The notes below the pieces were generated by a model. It was not told the origin of the DNA. It made no database searches and saw only the letters and a program-made list of their open reading frames with translations. Of a stretch of DNA of 64,000 nucleotides, positions 1-9,164 are shown one piece after another. The position numbers were made by a program, and so were the translations under genes. How positions within the stretch are numbered: the stretch's first letter is position 1; every line of letters begins with the position of its first letter. Origin of the DNA: Aureimonas sp. SK2 (GTDB lineage: Bacteria; Pseudomonadota; Alphaproteobacteria; Rhizobiales; Rhizobiaceae); contig NZ_JAPZDS010000010.1 of NCBI RefSeq assembly GCF_029813115.1, forward strand, positions 140,171-204,170. The letters are read 5' to 3'.

Positions 1-306
1 GTCGCCAAGCTCGGCGCGACCCTGACGGTCTTCACCGAGGTCACGCTCAAGAACCACCAGCAGATCGACTTCGCCCGCTTTCTGGCGGCCGTCGAGAAGA
101 TCGACGAAGTGGTGGAATGCCATCTCGTGTCGGGCGGTTACGACTATCTCCTGAAGGTCGTCACGGCCGGCATCGGCGAGTATCAGGCCATCATGGAGCG
201 CCTGTCGGGCCTGGACGTCGGGATCGACAAGTATTTCAGCTACGTGGTGCTGAAATCCCCGCTCGTGCGTGCGCATCTGCCTTTGAAGTCGCTGTTTCCC
301 TATTGA
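1..306 (+). CDS. Lrp/AsnC-family regulator, C-terminal part (5' end outside window)
   Basis: The reading frame is open from the first base and stops with TGA at 304-306, giving 101 residues. The visible part fits the AsnC-type ligand-binding/oligomerisation (RAM) domain: VVECHLVSGGYDYLLKV is the usual core strand-turn, and the end has the family's 'S/T-x-V-V-L-K' strand. The DNA-binding helix-turn-helix lies upstream of the window. It is convergent with the catabolic operon at 489-6916 and separated from it by a hairpin at 369-397. Lrp proteins often control neighbouring amino-acid catabolic genes, so regulation of that operon is plausible but inferred. Confidence 0.88.
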   Translation, partial: VAKLGATLTVFTEVTLKNHQQIDFARFLAAVEKIDEVVECHLVSGGYDYLLKVVTAGIGEYQAIMERLSGLDVGIDKYFSYVVLKSPLVRAHLPLKSLFPY

Positions 307-368
307 GCCTCCGCTCCCGTCCGCACATCCGAGCTATTCCGCCGGCTCGATCGGGATGAACGGCGTTG

Positions 369-397
369 GCCGCCGGACGCGATGAGCGTCCGGCGGC
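369..397. terminator. Perfect 12-bp hairpin between convergent genes
   Basis: GCCGCCGGACGC at 369-380 pairs perfectly with GCGTCCGGCGGC at 386-397 around a 5-base loop (GATGA). It sits between the stop of the Lrp gene (306) and the stop of the aminotransferase gene (489), where a bidirectional terminator is expected. No clear T-run follows on either strand, so intrinsic termination is not certain. A second, weaker 6-bp stem (GGCCGG/CCGGCC, 431-452) lies just downstream. Confidence 0.55.
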
Positions 398-488
398 ATG
401 GCGGTGAGTTCGGCCGGGGCCCTATGATCGGGCCGGCGTGTCCTGTCCGGCCGGTTGTTCGGGCGATGCCAGCTCGTGCGGGGAGGTG

Positions 489-1865
489 TCAGCCTGTCAT
501 GGCGGCCCGCACGTCCGGGTCCTCCAGCGTCTGGTCGAGCGTCCTCCTCGTGCTCTCGACGATGGCGTCGATATCGTCGTCCGTGCAGCAGAGCGGCGGG
601 GCGAAGCCGAGGATCCCCGTCGGGAAGGCACGCACGACGAGTCCGTTGTCCCAGGCGCGGTCGAAGACGCGGCGGGCCGGATCGGCGCTTGCGGGCAGCG
701 GCGTCTTCTTCGCCTTGTCGGTGACGAGTTCCACGGCGGCCAGCATCCCGCGCCCGCGCACCTCGCCGACCAGCGGATGGTCCGACAGGCCGCGCAAGCC
801 CGCCATCAGCCGCTGCCCGGCACGGCGGCCGTTCTCCAGGAGGCCGTTCTCGTAGAGGTCGAGGCAGGCGAGCCCGACGGCGGCGCTCACCGGATGGGCG
901 GAATAGGTGTAGCCGTGGCCGACGGCCGCCGCCCCCGCCCCGTCCGCGATCGTGTCGTAGACCTTGTCCGACAGGAATACCGCGCCCATCGGGCAGTAGC
1001 CGGAGGTCAGGCCCTTGGCGACCGTCATCAGGTCCGGCACGACGCCCTCGTCCTCGCAGGCGAAGAGCGGGCCGGTGCGCCCGAAGCCGGTGATGACCTC
1101 GTCGGCGACGAACAGGATGTCGAGTTCGCGGCAGGTCTCGCGCATCGCCTTGACCCAGCCGTCCGGCGGCACCAGCACGCCGCCCGAGCCCTGGATCGGC
1201 TCGAGATAGAAGGCGGCGACGCGATCGGCGCCCAGTTCCTCGACCTTGGCGCGCAGAGCCGCCACCGAGGCGTCGATGATGGCGCGCGGATCGCTGCCGA
1301 CCGGGTTGCGGTAGCTGTAGTGCGAGGGGATCTTGTGCTGCCAGTCGAAGGGCAGGCCGAAGCCGGCATGGAAGGCCGGCAGGGCGGTCAGGCCCGCACC
1401 CACGGTCGAGGAGCCATGGTAGCCGTTCATCACGGAGATGAACTGGTCCTTTTCCGGCTTGCCCAGCGAATGGTAGTAGTAGCGGATGAAGCGGACGGTG
1501 GAATCCACCGCGTCCGAGCCGCCGAGCGTGAAGTAGACGTGGTTGAGATCGCCCGGCGCGCGGTCGGCGAGTTCGGAGGCCAGCCGGATCGCCGGTTCCG
1601 AGCCGAGGCCGAAATAGCCCGTCGCATAGGGAAGCTCGCGCAGCTGGCGCGTCGCGGCCTCGACGATCTTGTCCTGCCCGTAGCCGGCATTGACGCACCA
1701 GAGCCCGGCGAAGCCGTCGACGAGCTCGTGGCCGGAGGCGTCCCGGACGCGGGCCCCCCTGCCCGAGGCCAGGACCCGGACGCCAGTCTTCTCGTGGCCG
1801 CGATAGGAGGCCACGGGATGGACGAGATGGGCGCGGTCGAGCTCGACCAGCGAATTCATGAACAT
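489..1865 (-). CDS. Class III (omega-amino acid type) PLP aminotransferase
   Basis: 458 residues, the normal length for class III aminotransferases. These move an amino group from a terminal amine (putrescine, GABA, beta-alanine or similar) to pyruvate or 2-oxoglutarate. Visible hallmarks are the cofactor-binding stretch DEVITGFGRTG (about 255-265), the PLP-lysine motif TVAKGLTSGY (Lys284), and NGYHGSS (about 147-153) in the cofactor phosphate region. A GAGGAG ribosome site 7 bases upstream supports the first ATG. It is the last gene of the minus-strand operon, 31 bases after a semialdehyde dehydrogenase, which would oxidise an aldehyde made by this enzyme. The exact amine cannot be decided from sequence. 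Confidence 0.9.
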   Translation of the reverse strand: MFMNSLVELDRAHLVHPVASYRGHEKTGVRVLASGRGARVRDASGHELVDGFAGLWCVNAGYGQDKIVEAATRQLRELPYATGYFGLGSEPAIRLASELADRAPGDLNHVYFTLGGSDAVDSTVRFIRYYYHSLGKPEKDQFISVMNGYHGSSTVGAGLTALPAFHAGFGLPFDWQHKIPSHYSYRNPVGSDPRAIIDASVAALRAKVEELGADRVAAFYLEPIQGSGGVLVPPDGWVKAMRETCRELDILFVADEVITGFGRTGPLFACEDEGVVPDLMTVAKGLTSGYCPMGAVFLSDKVYDTIADGAGAAAVGHGYTYSAHPVSAAVGLACLDLYENGLLENGRRAGQRLMAGLRGLSDHPLVGEVRGRGMLAAVELVTDKAKKTPLPASADPARRVFDRAWDNGLVVRAFPTGILGFAPPLCCTDDDIDAIVESTRRTLDQTLEDPDVRAAMTG

Positions 1866-1896
1866 GGTGACACTCCTCTAAGTGGCGGCCGCTTCG

Positions 1897-3360
1897 TCAG
1901 GCGCTCTGACGGATGCCGCCCATGTGGAGGGTCTTCACCTCCAGATATTCCTCGATCCCGAGATGGGATCCCTCGCGCCCGAGGCCCGACTGCTTGACGC
2001 CGCCGAACGGGGCGACCTCGGTCGAGATCAGGCCCGTGTTGAGCCCGACCATGCCGAACTCCAGCGCCTCGCCGACGCGCCAGGCGCGCGACAGGCCTTC
2101 GGTGAAGAAATAGGCAGCCAGGCCGAAGGGCGTGCCGTTGGCGATGGCGACGGCCTCTTCCTCGGTTTCGAAGCGGAAGAGCGGGGCGACCGGGCCGAAC
2201 GTCTCCTCCGAGGCGAGCAGCATCTCGGTCGTCGCCTCGCCGATCACGACGGGGCGCGCATACTGCGCACCGTCCGCAACGCTCTGGCTTTCGGCCAGGA
2301 TCCGGCCGCCCTTGGCCTCGGCGTCCGCGACGTGGCGCTCGATCTTCTCGATCGCCGCCCGATTGATCATCGGGCCGATCGAAACGCCGTCGTCCGTGCC
2401 CGGCCCGACCTTCATGGCCCGGACCTTCTCCGCGAGGCGCTCGGCAAAGCGATCGTAGATGCCGGACTGGACGAGGATGCGGTTGGCGCAGACGCAGGTC
2501 TGGCCGCCGTTGCGGAACTTCGAGACGAGGACGCCCTCGATCGCGAGGTCGAGATCGGCGTCGTCGAAGACGATGAAGGGCGCGTTGCCGCCGAGCTCCA
2601 GGCTGAGCCGCTTGATCGTGTCGGACGCGCCCCGCATCAGGAGCGCGCCGACGCGGGTCGAGCCGGTGAAGGAGATCTTGCGGACCGCCTCGCTCTCCAT
2701 CATCGCCTTGCCGATGCCGGCCGGCATGCCGGTGACGATGTTGACGACGCCTGCCGGAATGCCGGCGCGCTCGGCCAGGACGCCAAGGGCCAGCGCCGAA
2801 TAGGGCGTGAACTCGGACGGCTTGATGACGACGGTGCAGCCGGCGGCGAGGGCGGGCGCGACCTTGCGGGTGATCATCGCGTTGGGGAAGTTCCAGGGCG
2901 TGATGATGCCGCACACGCCCACCGCCTCCTTGACGACGAGGATGCGCCGGTCGGGCGTCGGCGAGGGGATGGTCGCCCCGTTGATGCGCCGCGCCTCCTC
3001 GGCGAACCACTTCACGAAGCTCGCGCCGTAGCGGATCTCGCCGCGCGCCTCGCCGAGCGGCTTGCCCTGCTCCCATGTCAGGATGCGGGCCAGGTCCTCC
3101 TCGTGCTTGACCATGAGCGCGTGCCAGGCCTCCAGAAGGCTCGCGCGCTCGGCATGAGTCTTGCGTTTCCAGGGCTTGAAGGCGCGCTCGGCCGCGGCGA
3201 TCGCCGCCAGCGTCTCCGTCTCGCCCATGTCGGGCACGGTGCCGATCGCGCCCTGGCTGGCGGGATCGACGACCTCGATCGTCGCACCCGAGCCCGCGTC
3301 CTGCCAGCGCCCGTCGATCAGCCCCTGGAAGCGCAGGAGATCCTTGTCCGTCAACTGCAT
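1897..3360 (-). CDS. gabD: NAD(P)-dependent succinate-semialdehyde-type aldehyde dehydrogenase
   Basis: 487 residues, full length for the ALDH superfamily and closest in look to GabD. It oxidises an omega-semialdehyde (typically succinate semialdehyde to succinate) in the cytoplasm. Visible are the cofactor-site motif TPWNFP (about 154-159), FTGSTRVG (about 231-238), the general-base motif LELGGNAPFIVF with Glu255, and the nucleophile motif NGGQTCVCANR with Cys289. Cys291 follows two residues later, as in GabD proteins. It lies 17 bases after the ttuC-like gene and just before the aminotransferase, so the pair amine to aldehyde to acid is encoded in order. Succinate semialdehyde as the substrate is family knowledge, not proven here. 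Confidence 0.9.
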   Translation of the reverse strand: MQLTDKDLLRFQGLIDGRWQDAGSGATIEVVDPASQGAIGTVPDMGETETLAAIAAAERAFKPWKRKTHAERASLLEAWHALMVKHEEDLARILTWEQGKPLGEARGEIRYGASFVKWFAEEARRINGATIPSPTPDRRILVVKEAVGVCGIITPWNFPNAMITRKVAPALAAGCTVVIKPSEFTPYSALALGVLAERAGIPAGVVNIVTGMPAGIGKAMMESEAVRKISFTGSTRVGALLMRGASDTIKRLSLELGGNAPFIVFDDADLDLAIEGVLVSKFRNGGQTCVCANRILVQSGIYDRFAERLAEKVRAMKVGPGTDDGVSIGPMINRAAIEKIERHVADAEAKGGRILAESQSVADGAQYARPVVIGEATTEMLLASEETFGPVAPLFRFETEEEAVAIANGTPFGLAAYFFTEGLSRAWRVGEALEFGMVGLNTGLISTEVAPFGGVKQSGLGREGSHLGIEEYLEVKTLHMGGIRQSA

Positions 3361-3377
3361 GTCGCTCGTCCTTGTCG

Positions 3378-4421
3378 TCAGCCCAGCGCTTCGAGAACCG
3401 CCTTGGCGATCGCGTCCGTCTTGTCCTGGCCGGGCCGGATGCCGATCCCGCGCCCGGTCGTCGCCTCCACCGCGCGCATCACGTCCGCGGCGGCGCCCTG
3501 CTCGCCCAGATGCTCCAGCATCATGGCGCCCGACCAGATCGTCGCGATCGGGTTGGCGACACCGAGATGCGCGATGTCCGGCGCCGAGCCGTGGACGGGC
3601 TCGAACATGGAGGGCGCGGTGCGGTCTGGATTGATGTTGGCCGAGGCCGCGAAGCCGAGGCCGCCCTGGATGGCCGCGCCGAGGTCGGTGAGGATGTCGC
3701 CGAAGAGGTTGGAGGCGACGACCACGTCGAGCGTCTCTGGCGCCATGACCATGCGGGCCGCCATCGCGTCGATGTGGTAGGGCGTCACCTCGACGTCCGG
3801 ATACTCGGCGGCCAGGAGCTGGGTCATCTCGTCCCAGAACACCATCGTGTGCTTCTGGGCGTTGGACTTCGTGACGGAAGCCAGCTTGCCGCGGCGCGCG
3901 CGCGCCTGCTCGAAGCCGAAGCGCAGGATGCGCTCGACGCCGACCCGCGTGAAGATCGCCGTCTCCACCGCGACCTCGTCGGGCGTGCCGACATGGACCC
4001 GGCCGCCGGCGCCCGAATACTCCCCTTCCGTGTTCTCGCGGATGCAGAGGATGTCGAAGCCCTCCTTCCGCAGGGGACCCTCGACGCCGGGCAGCAGCCG
4101 GTGCGGCCGGATGTTGGCGTACTGGCGGAAGGCCTTGCGGATCGGCAGGAGAAGGCCGTGCAGCGAGACGGAATCGGGCACCTCGGCCGGCCAGCCGACG
4201 GCCCCGAGAAACACCGCGTCGAAGCGGCGCAGCGTCTCGATCCCGTCCGCCGGCATCATCGCGCCGGTCTGGCGATAGAAGTCGCAGGACCAGGGGAAGC
4301 GCGTGGCGGACAGCGAGGCGCCGTGGCGCGAGGCGGCGCGCTGAAGCACCTCCCAGGCGGCGTCGATGACGGCCGGGCCGATGCCGTCGCCCGGAATGAG
4401 CGCGATGTCGTGGGTCTTCAT
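3378..4421 (-). CDS. ttuC: Tartrate/isopropylmalate-type dehydrogenase (TtuC-like)
   Basis: 347 residues of the beta-decarboxylating dehydrogenase family (isocitrate, isopropylmalate and tartrate dehydrogenases). It begins with the family signature IALIPGDGIGP. Further marks are CIRENTEGEYSG (about 129-140), the basic KSNAQKHTM stretch with the active-site lysine region, and the metal/NAD segment ASNLFGDILTDLGA. The sequence around GLGFAASANINPDRTAPSMF resembles TtuC/YeaU proteins, which act on tartrate or D-malate, rather than LeuB. Its place in an amine-catabolic operon next to a 2-hydroxyacid dehydrogenase suggests it handles a hydroxy-dicarboxylic acid; that role is inference. Confidence 0.85.
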   Translation of the reverse strand: MKTHDIALIPGDGIGPAVIDAAWEVLQRAASRHGASLSATRFPWSCDFYRQTGAMMPADGIETLRRFDAVFLGAVGWPAEVPDSVSLHGLLLPIRKAFRQYANIRPHRLLPGVEGPLRKEGFDILCIRENTEGEYSGAGGRVHVGTPDEVAVETAIFTRVGVERILRFGFEQARARRGKLASVTKSNAQKHTMVFWDEMTQLLAAEYPDVEVTPYHIDAMAARMVMAPETLDVVVASNLFGDILTDLGAAIQGGLGFAASANINPDRTAPSMFEPVHGSAPDIAHLGVANPIATIWSGAMMLEHLGEQGAAADVMRAVEATTGRGIGIRPGQDKTDAIAKAVLEALG

Positions 4422-4473
4422 GATCTTCCCTGATGATGGAGGGGGTCCGGCCGGCGCGACGGCCGGCGGTCCG

Positions 4474-4830
4474 TCACTCGTAGACGCAGACGTAGATCTT
4501 GCGAACCGTCTCGATCGTGCGCCAGACGCCGACGAAGCCGGGCTTCATCACGAAGCTGTCGCCCGCCTTGAACGTGTAGGTCTGCCCGTCCTTCTCGGCG
4601 ATCTCCACATGGCCGGAGAGGATGTGGCAGAACTCGAACGTGGTGCCCTTGATCGAATGCGTCTCGCCGGGCGTCGCTTCCCAGACGCCGGTCTTGACCA
4701 TCTCGCCCTTGGAATCGTCCTGCGCCCAGGTCTTGAAGGTCGGCGAGCCCGAGATCAGCCGCTCTGGCAGCGGCACGCCGGGCTTGGGATCGAAGGACGG
4801 GTTGGGATCGATCGGAACGATCAGCGACAT
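4474..4830 (-). CDS. Small cupin (Cupin_3/DUF861-type) protein
   Basis: 118 residues forming one cupin barrel. The stretches FCHILSGHVEIAEKDG and YTFKAGDSFVMKPGFVGVW match the two conserved cupin strand-turns, and the family resembles EutQ/ureidoglycine-aminohydrolase-like Cupin_3 proteins. The start ATG at 4828-4830 is preceded by AAGGAGAG, a good ribosome site. Members are often found in amine and amino-acid catabolic operons. Their reaction is mostly unknown, so no function is assigned. The glutamate and histidine usually used for metal are only partly present (Glu in TTFEFCHI, His in CHILSGH). Confidence 0.82.
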   Translation of the reverse strand: MSLIVPIDPNPSFDPKPGVPLPERLISGSPTFKTWAQDDSKGEMVKTGVWEATPGETHSIKGTTFEFCHILSGHVEIAEKDGQTYTFKAGDSFVMKPGFVGVWRTIETVRKIYVCVYE

Positions 4831-4862
4831 GGGAACTCTCCTTGAGTGGGAAAACGAAGGGG

Positions 4863-5798
4863 TCAGTAGCCGCGCGCGCGGTCGACGAGGCCGACCATCG
4901 GACGGCCGGCCCGGTGGCGGCGGACATTGTCGATCACGGTGCGGGCCGCCGTGCCCGCTTGCGTCACGCTCGCCACGTGCGGCGTGATCATGATCTTGGG
5001 GTGGCGCCAGAGCGGGTCGCCGGCCGGCAGCGGCTCGGGGTCGGTGACGTCGAGGACGGCCCCCGAAAGGTGCCCGGCGTCCAGCGCCGCGAGCAGCGCG
5101 GCCGCGTCGAGCTGCGGCCCCCGCCCGGTATGGACCAGCGCCGCCCCTTGCGGCAGCCGGGCGAACAGCTCGGCGTTCAGGAAGCCGCGCGTCTCGTCCG
5201 TCAGCGGCAGGAGGCACACGAGGATGTCGGTCCGCGCCAGGAATTCGCCCAGACCCGCCTCGCCGTGGAAGCTCTCGACTCCGTCGATGGCGCGCGCCGA
5301 GCGGCTCCAGCCGGCGAGCGGGAAGCCGAAGGGCCGCAGCCGCTCCATCGCCGCCTGCGCCAGCATGCCCTGTCCCAGGAAGCCGACACGGCGCTCGCCT
5401 GCCTGCCGGGGCGGCAGGGCGCGCCAGACCTCGGCGGCCTGCTGGCCGAGATAGGCCGGCAGGTCGCGGTGGAGTGTGAGGACCGCCAGCGCGACATATT
5501 CCTGCATCATGCGGATGATGCCGTCCTCCACCATGCGCACCAGGGCGACATGCGGCGGCAGGCCGGCCGCGTCGAACTGGTCCACGCCGGCCCCGATGGA
5601 GAAGACGACCTCGAGGTTGCGGTAGCGGGACAGGTCGGGGGGCAGCGTCCAGGTGATGAGGTAGCGCACCTCGTCCGGCGCGACGGCGGCGGCGTCCGTC
5701 TCGAAGGCGATGTCGGGCAGATCCGCCGCAAAGGCCGGCCCGAAAACGGCGGCGCGTTCGGCGGTGGAGTTGAACAGGAACACGGGACGACCGGTCAT
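4863..5798 (-). CDS. ghrA: D-2-hydroxyacid dehydrogenase, glyoxylate/hydroxypyruvate reductase A type
   Basis: 311 residues, typical for GhrA-like enzymes, which reduce glyoxylate, hydroxypyruvate or related 2-oxo acids with NAD(P)H. The Rossmann motif is [28 protein letters not shown] follows the nucleotide fold, [11 protein letters not shown] carries the usual post-Rossmann glycine region, and [11 protein letters not shown] holds the catalytic histidine. The ATG at 5796-5798 overlaps the stop of the deacetylase gene (ATGA) and gives the family's [15 protein letters not shown] N-terminus; the longer frame upstream reads into argE and is not coding. Confidence 0.87.
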   Translation of the reverse strand: MTGRPVFLFNSTAERAAVFGPAFAADLPDIAFETDAAAVAPDEVRYLITWTLPPDLSRYRNLEVVFSIGAGVDQFDAAGLPPHVALVRMVEDGIIRMMQEYVALAVLTLHRDLPAYLGQQAAEVWRALPPRQAGERRVGFLGQGMLAQAAMERLRPFGFPLAGWSRSARAIDGVESFHGEAGLGEFLARTDILVCLLPLTDETRGFLNAELFARLPQGAALVHTGRGPQLDAAALLAALDAGHLSGAVLDVTDPEPLPAGDPLWRHPKIMITPHVASVTQAGTAARTVIDNVRRHRAGRPMVGLVDRARGY

Positions 5799-6916
5799 GC
5801 GCGAAGCCTTTCCCCCAGGGCGAGGATCATAGCGAGGCAGGCCGCGAGCTCCCCGCGCGTGACGAACTCGTCGGGTCGATGGGCCCGGGCGATGTCGCCG
5901 GGTCCGCAGATCACGGCGTCGTAGCCGGCCTCCTGGAAGAGCCCCGCTTCCGTCCCGTAGCTCACCGCCGCGCACGGGGGCCGGCCGGTGAGCTCGCCCG
6001 TCAGCCGCGCGAGGTCGCTATCGGCCGGGAGCGCCAGCGCCGGATAGGCCGAGAGATCCGTCCAATCGACGCGAAAGCCCTTCGGCTCCAACGCCGCGAG
6101 ACCGGCCCGCACCGGCTCCAGCAGGGCGCCCGGGTCGGCGCCCGCGATGGCACGGACCTCGATCTCGGCGATGCAGCGATCGGGGATCACGTTGAGCGCC
6201 CGTCCGCCCGAGACGATGCCGACCTGGAGCGTCGAATGGGGCGGCTCGAAGCGCGCGTCGAAGGGACCGCCCTCCAGGTCGCGCCCGTGCGCGGTCGCCG
6301 CGCCCAGGACCTCGATCATCGCATGCACGGCGTTGAGGCCCTGGTCGGGACGCGAGGAGTGGCCGGACCGCCCGGTGATCTCCAGCCGCGCCGCCGCCTT
6401 GCCCTTGTGGGCGAGAACCGCCTGGAGACCGCTCGGCTCGCCGACGACGACGCCGAGCGGCTTGGCGCAGAGCTTCGGCAGTTCGGCGATCATGTGCGGG
6501 ACGCCCCGGCAGCCCGCCTCCTCGTCGTAGGAGAAAGCGAGGTGCAGGGGCCGCTTCAGCGGGCCGGCGGCGAGGACGGGGAGCGCGGCCAAGGCGCAGG
6601 CGAGAAAGCCCTTCATGTCCGTCGTGCCGCGCCCGTAGAGGCGCTCGCCCTCCACCCGCAGCGTAAAGGGATCGGCGCTCCATCCGTCCTCGCCGGCGGG
6701 CACGACGTCGGTATGGCCGGACAGGACATAGCCCGGCACGTCGGCGGGGCCGAGCGTGACGAAGAGGTTGGCCCGGTCGCCCTCCGGCCCCGGCAGGACA
6801 TGGACCCGCGCACCGTGCGAGCGGCAGTGGTCGGCGATCCAGTCCGTGATCGGGGCATTGGGCGTGCCGACGACGGAGGAAAAGGCGACCAGCCTCGCCA
6901 GGATCTCCTCCACCAT
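5795..6916 (-). CDS. argE: M20 metallopeptidase, acetylornithine deacetylase (ArgE)-like
   Basis: 373 residues. Metal ligands of the M20 family are visible: His68 and Asp70 in LSGHTDVV, Asp100 in [10 protein letters not shown], Glu132/Glu133 in SYDEEAG and a C-terminal His in [29 protein letters not shown] is the dimerisation/lid region of ArgE and DapE enzymes. It is the first gene of the operon running 6916 to 489. ArgE hydrolyses N-acetyl-L-ornithine, but in this operon an N-acetylated amine or amino acid feeding the aminotransferase is equally possible. A GGAGG-like site precedes the ATG. Confidence 0.88.
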   Translation of the reverse strand: MVEEILARLVAFSSVVGTPNAPITDWIADHCRSHGARVHVLPGPEGDRANLFVTLGPADVPGYVLSGHTDVVPAGEDGWSADPFTLRVEGERLYGRGTTDMKGFLACALAALPVLAAGPLKRPLHLAFSYDEEAGCRGVPHMIAELPKLCAKPLGVVVGEPSGLQAVLAHKGKAAARLEITGRSGHSSRPDQGLNAVHAMIEVLGAATAHGRDLEGGPFDARFEPPHSTLQVGIVSGGRALNVIPDRCIAEIEVRAIAGADPGALLEPVRAGLAALEPKGFRVDWTDLSAYPALALPADSDLARLTGELTGRPPCAAVSYGTEAGLFQEAGYDAVICGPGDIARAHRPDEFVTRGELAACLAMILALGERLRA

Positions 6917-7086
6917 GTCAGCGCCTCCTTCGGGAATATGCGCTCAGCGTAAAGAAACGGGTGTGCCGTTCCTGCCGTAGATCGGGGATCTTCGAAACAT
7001 GATGCCGAAATGCCGTTGATCTGCGGTAGAACCTTCGGCCCCTCCCGGAACACCATGAAGGCCGGAAATACGGCGCTTGCGCTCTC

Positions 7087-7164
7087 CCGACGGGAGGGGG
7101 AACCCGCAAGCCCCCTCCCGTCGGAACGAAGGCGGGCGGGTGCGCGATATCCGGGCGCGCACCC
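7087..7164. repeat. Pair of strong hairpins in a divergent intergenic region
   Basis: Two perfect inverted repeats stand side by side between the divergent argE-like gene and the acetyltransferase gene. The first has 14-bp arms, CCGACGGGAGGGGG at 7087-7100 and its complement at 7111-7124, with a 10-base loop. The second has 9-bp arms, GGGTGCGCG at 7138-7146 and CGCGCACCC at 7156-7164. Both lie upstream of both genes, so they are not ordinary terminators. They may be a dispersed intergenic repeat or a regulatory structure. The rest of 6917-7194 shows no gene. Confidence 0.6.
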
Positions 7165-7194
7165 GAAACGCCAGCAGGGACATGCGAAGGCATC

Positions 7195-8064
7195 ATGGAT
7201 AACGCAGCCATTCGGGATCGGGAGACCGCTTTGGGAGAGGTCGCGATGGTGCCCTTCTCCACCCGCCATCTCGCGGGCGCCCACAAGCTCTCCCTGGATC
7301 TTCGCTGGCCCTACCGGCTGGAGGACTGGGCCTTCGCCCTCCACCTCGGTCGGGGCTTCGTCCTGGAGCGCGGCAGCGAGGTGGTGGGGACCGCCGCCTG
7401 GTTCCCCTATGGCGAGACCTGCGCGACGGTCGGCATGATCATCGTGTCGGGCGAGATCCAGGGGCGCGGATACGGCGCCAAGCTCCTGGATGCGCTTCTG
7501 GCGGCGGCCGGCCCGCGCACCGTCCTTCTCAACGCGACGCCGGAGGGCCAGGCGCTCTATGCGCGCCGCGGCTTCGTGCCGGCCGGGACGATCCACCAGC
7601 ACCAGGGCGTCCCGTCCCGGCCGATCGCGGCGCCCCCTTCGAGTGTCGTGCGCCCGATAGCGGCCGGCGACATCGAGGCGGTCCTGCGTCTCGACCGCGA
7701 GGCGACCGGCTTCGAGCGCCGCCCGCTCCTGGAAAGGCTCCTGGAGACCGGCGAGGCGCAGGTGCTTCTCGAAGGGGGCGGCTTGGCCGGCTATGTCGTG
7801 TCGCGCGTCTGGGGGCGCGGGCATGTCGTGGGGCCGGTGGTGGCACCCACGTCCGAAGGCGCGCGTCGCCTGATCGAAGCCGCCCTGTCGCGTCTCGAAG
7901 GCTGCTTCGTGCGCCTCGACACGGAGGTCGGCACCGGCCTGTCGCCCTGGTTCGAGGCGATCGGCCTGCCGCAGGTCAGCGACGCGCTGGTCATGGTCCG
8001 GGGCACCATGCCGCCGACCGGTCCGGCGCGCGTCTTCGCCCTATCCAACCAGTCGCTCAACTGA
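7195..8064 (+). CDS. Two-domain GNAT-family N-acetyltransferase
   Basis: 289 residues. The N-terminal GNAT domain (about 15-135) has the acetyl-CoA pyrophosphate loop as GEIQGRGYGAKLL, preceded by the beta-4 strand VGMIIVSG and followed by the beta-5 stretch VLLNATPEGQALYARRGF. The second half (about 150-275) restarts with VVRPIAAGDIEAVLRLD and looks like the diverged second GNAT/YobR-like fold common in such proteins; its own loop is degenerate. Substrate unknown. The gene stands alone, divergent from the catabolic operon and convergent with the DMT exporter gene. Confidence 0.85.
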   Translation: MDNAAIRDRETALGEVAMVPFSTRHLAGAHKLSLDLRWPYRLEDWAFALHLGRGFVLERGSEVVGTAAWFPYGETCATVGMIIVSGEIQGRGYGAKLLDALLAAAGPRTVLLNATPEGQALYARRGFVPAGTIHQHQGVPSRPIAAPPSSVVRPIAAGDIEAVLRLDREATGFERRPLLERLLETGEAQVLLEGGGLAGYVVSRVWGRGHVVGPVVAPTSEGARRLIEAALSRLEGCFVRLDTEVGTGLSPWFEAIGLPQVSDALVMVRGTMPPTGPARVFALSNQSLN

Positions 8065-8154
8065 GGGCACCGATCAGGACGCCGTCATGGACCTCGGGGA
8101 CGCGTCGGATCGCCGACATTGTCCAGGTTCCCTGTCCGAGGTCCGCAACGATCT

Positions 8155-9084
8155 TCAGCGCGCCAAGGCGGGAGCTTTCGGCAGGCCCCTCAGCGCATTG
8201 GCAAGGGCGACCCCCGCCGCGACCGCGACGACGCCGACCAGGGTCAGGACCGTCGGCTGCTCGCCGAGGAGGGGCATGGCCGCCGCCGTCGCCAGCACCG
8301 GAGCCAGGGCGCCCATCGTGCTGCAGCGCAGGGCGCCGAGATGCCGGACGGCCAGGGCGTAGACGAGCGTCGAGACGATGCCCGTGCCCACGCCCTGCAC
8401 GCCGGCAAAGAGAAGGATCTCCCGGAGATCGACGCTTGCGAGGTGGCTGTCGAAGACGCCGGCCAGTTTCAGGACCGCGATCACGATCGCCGACGGATAG
8501 GTCACCAGCATCAGGCAAGTCAGCGGCCGCACCGCGGCCATCCGCATGCCCAGCGTGTAGCCGCCCCACAGGAGACTGGCCCCGAGAAGCAGGCCGGCGC
8601 CGAGGATCGCCCGGGCGTCGAAGCTTCCCAGCCCTGCGACGAGCAGCACGACGCCGAGGACAATCGTCACGAGGCCCGGCCCGAGCGCCAGCCTCTCGCC
8701 CATGAGAAGGCGGGCGAGGATGGAGACGGCCAGCGGCGCCGTCCCCGCGACCAGGGCGCTGACATGCGCCGCCGAGGTGAAGCCGCCGCCGGCCGCGACG
8801 AGCCCGAAGAAGGGCAGGCCCGCCCCCGATGCGATCATCGCGGCCGGCGCGAGCGGAAGGGACGTCAACTCCCGCAGGCGCGAGGGCAGGAGCGGCAGCA
8901 GGATCAGGGCTGGGACGGCGAAGCGCAGCAAGGCGACGTCGCTCGGGCTGAGCGTCGAGGCGCCGATGCTGCGCATCGACAGGCTGAAGCCCGCCCAGGT
9001 GACGAGCGCGGCTCCCATGGCCGCCCAGCCGACGATCGAGCGGGTGGCGAGCGGCGGCGCGAATGTTGTCGGGGCGAGAGACAC
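8155..9084 (-). CDS. EamA/DMT-family membrane transporter
   Basis: 309 residues with about ten hydrophobic segments in two repeats, the layout of EamA (drug/metabolite) exporters such as RhaT/YdcZ-type proteins. Typical family stretches are SPSDVALLRFAVPALILLP near the N-terminus and SILARLLMGERLALG after TM4, with its repeat TAAAMPLLGEQPTVLT. The start is GTG at 9082-9084 with AAGGAC seven bases upstream. The gene is divergent from an Lrp regulator. An Lrp plus EamA pair is a common arrangement for amino-acid or metabolite export under local control; the substrate is unknown. Confidence 0.88.
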   Translation of the reverse strand: MSLAPTTFAPPLATRSIVGWAAMGAALVTWAGFSLSMRSIGASTLSPSDVALLRFAVPALILLPLLPSRLRELTSLPLAPAAMIASGAGLPFFGLVAAGGGFTSAAHVSALVAGTAPLAVSILARLLMGERLALGPGLVTIVLGVVLLVAGLGSFDARAILGAGLLLGASLLWGGYTLGMRMAAVRPLTCLMLVTYPSAIVIAVLKLAGVFDSHLASVDLREILLFAGVQGVGTGIVSTLVYALAVRHLGALRCSTMGALAPVLATAAAMPLLGEQPTVLTLVGVVAVAAGVALANALRGLPKAPALAR

Positions 9085-9164
9085 GTGGCCGTCCTTCGTC
9101 GGAGAGATGGCCGCAAAATACCAAGATGCCCGCGCTAAATCCTGCCTATCTCAACCACATCGGC

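Noticed and set aside
489..6916. Ectoine degradation (doe) operon
   Set aside because: An Lrp gene, aminotransferase and semialdehyde dehydrogenase are present, but there is no DoeA hydrolase and the deacetylase is an M20 enzyme rather than the DoeB family.
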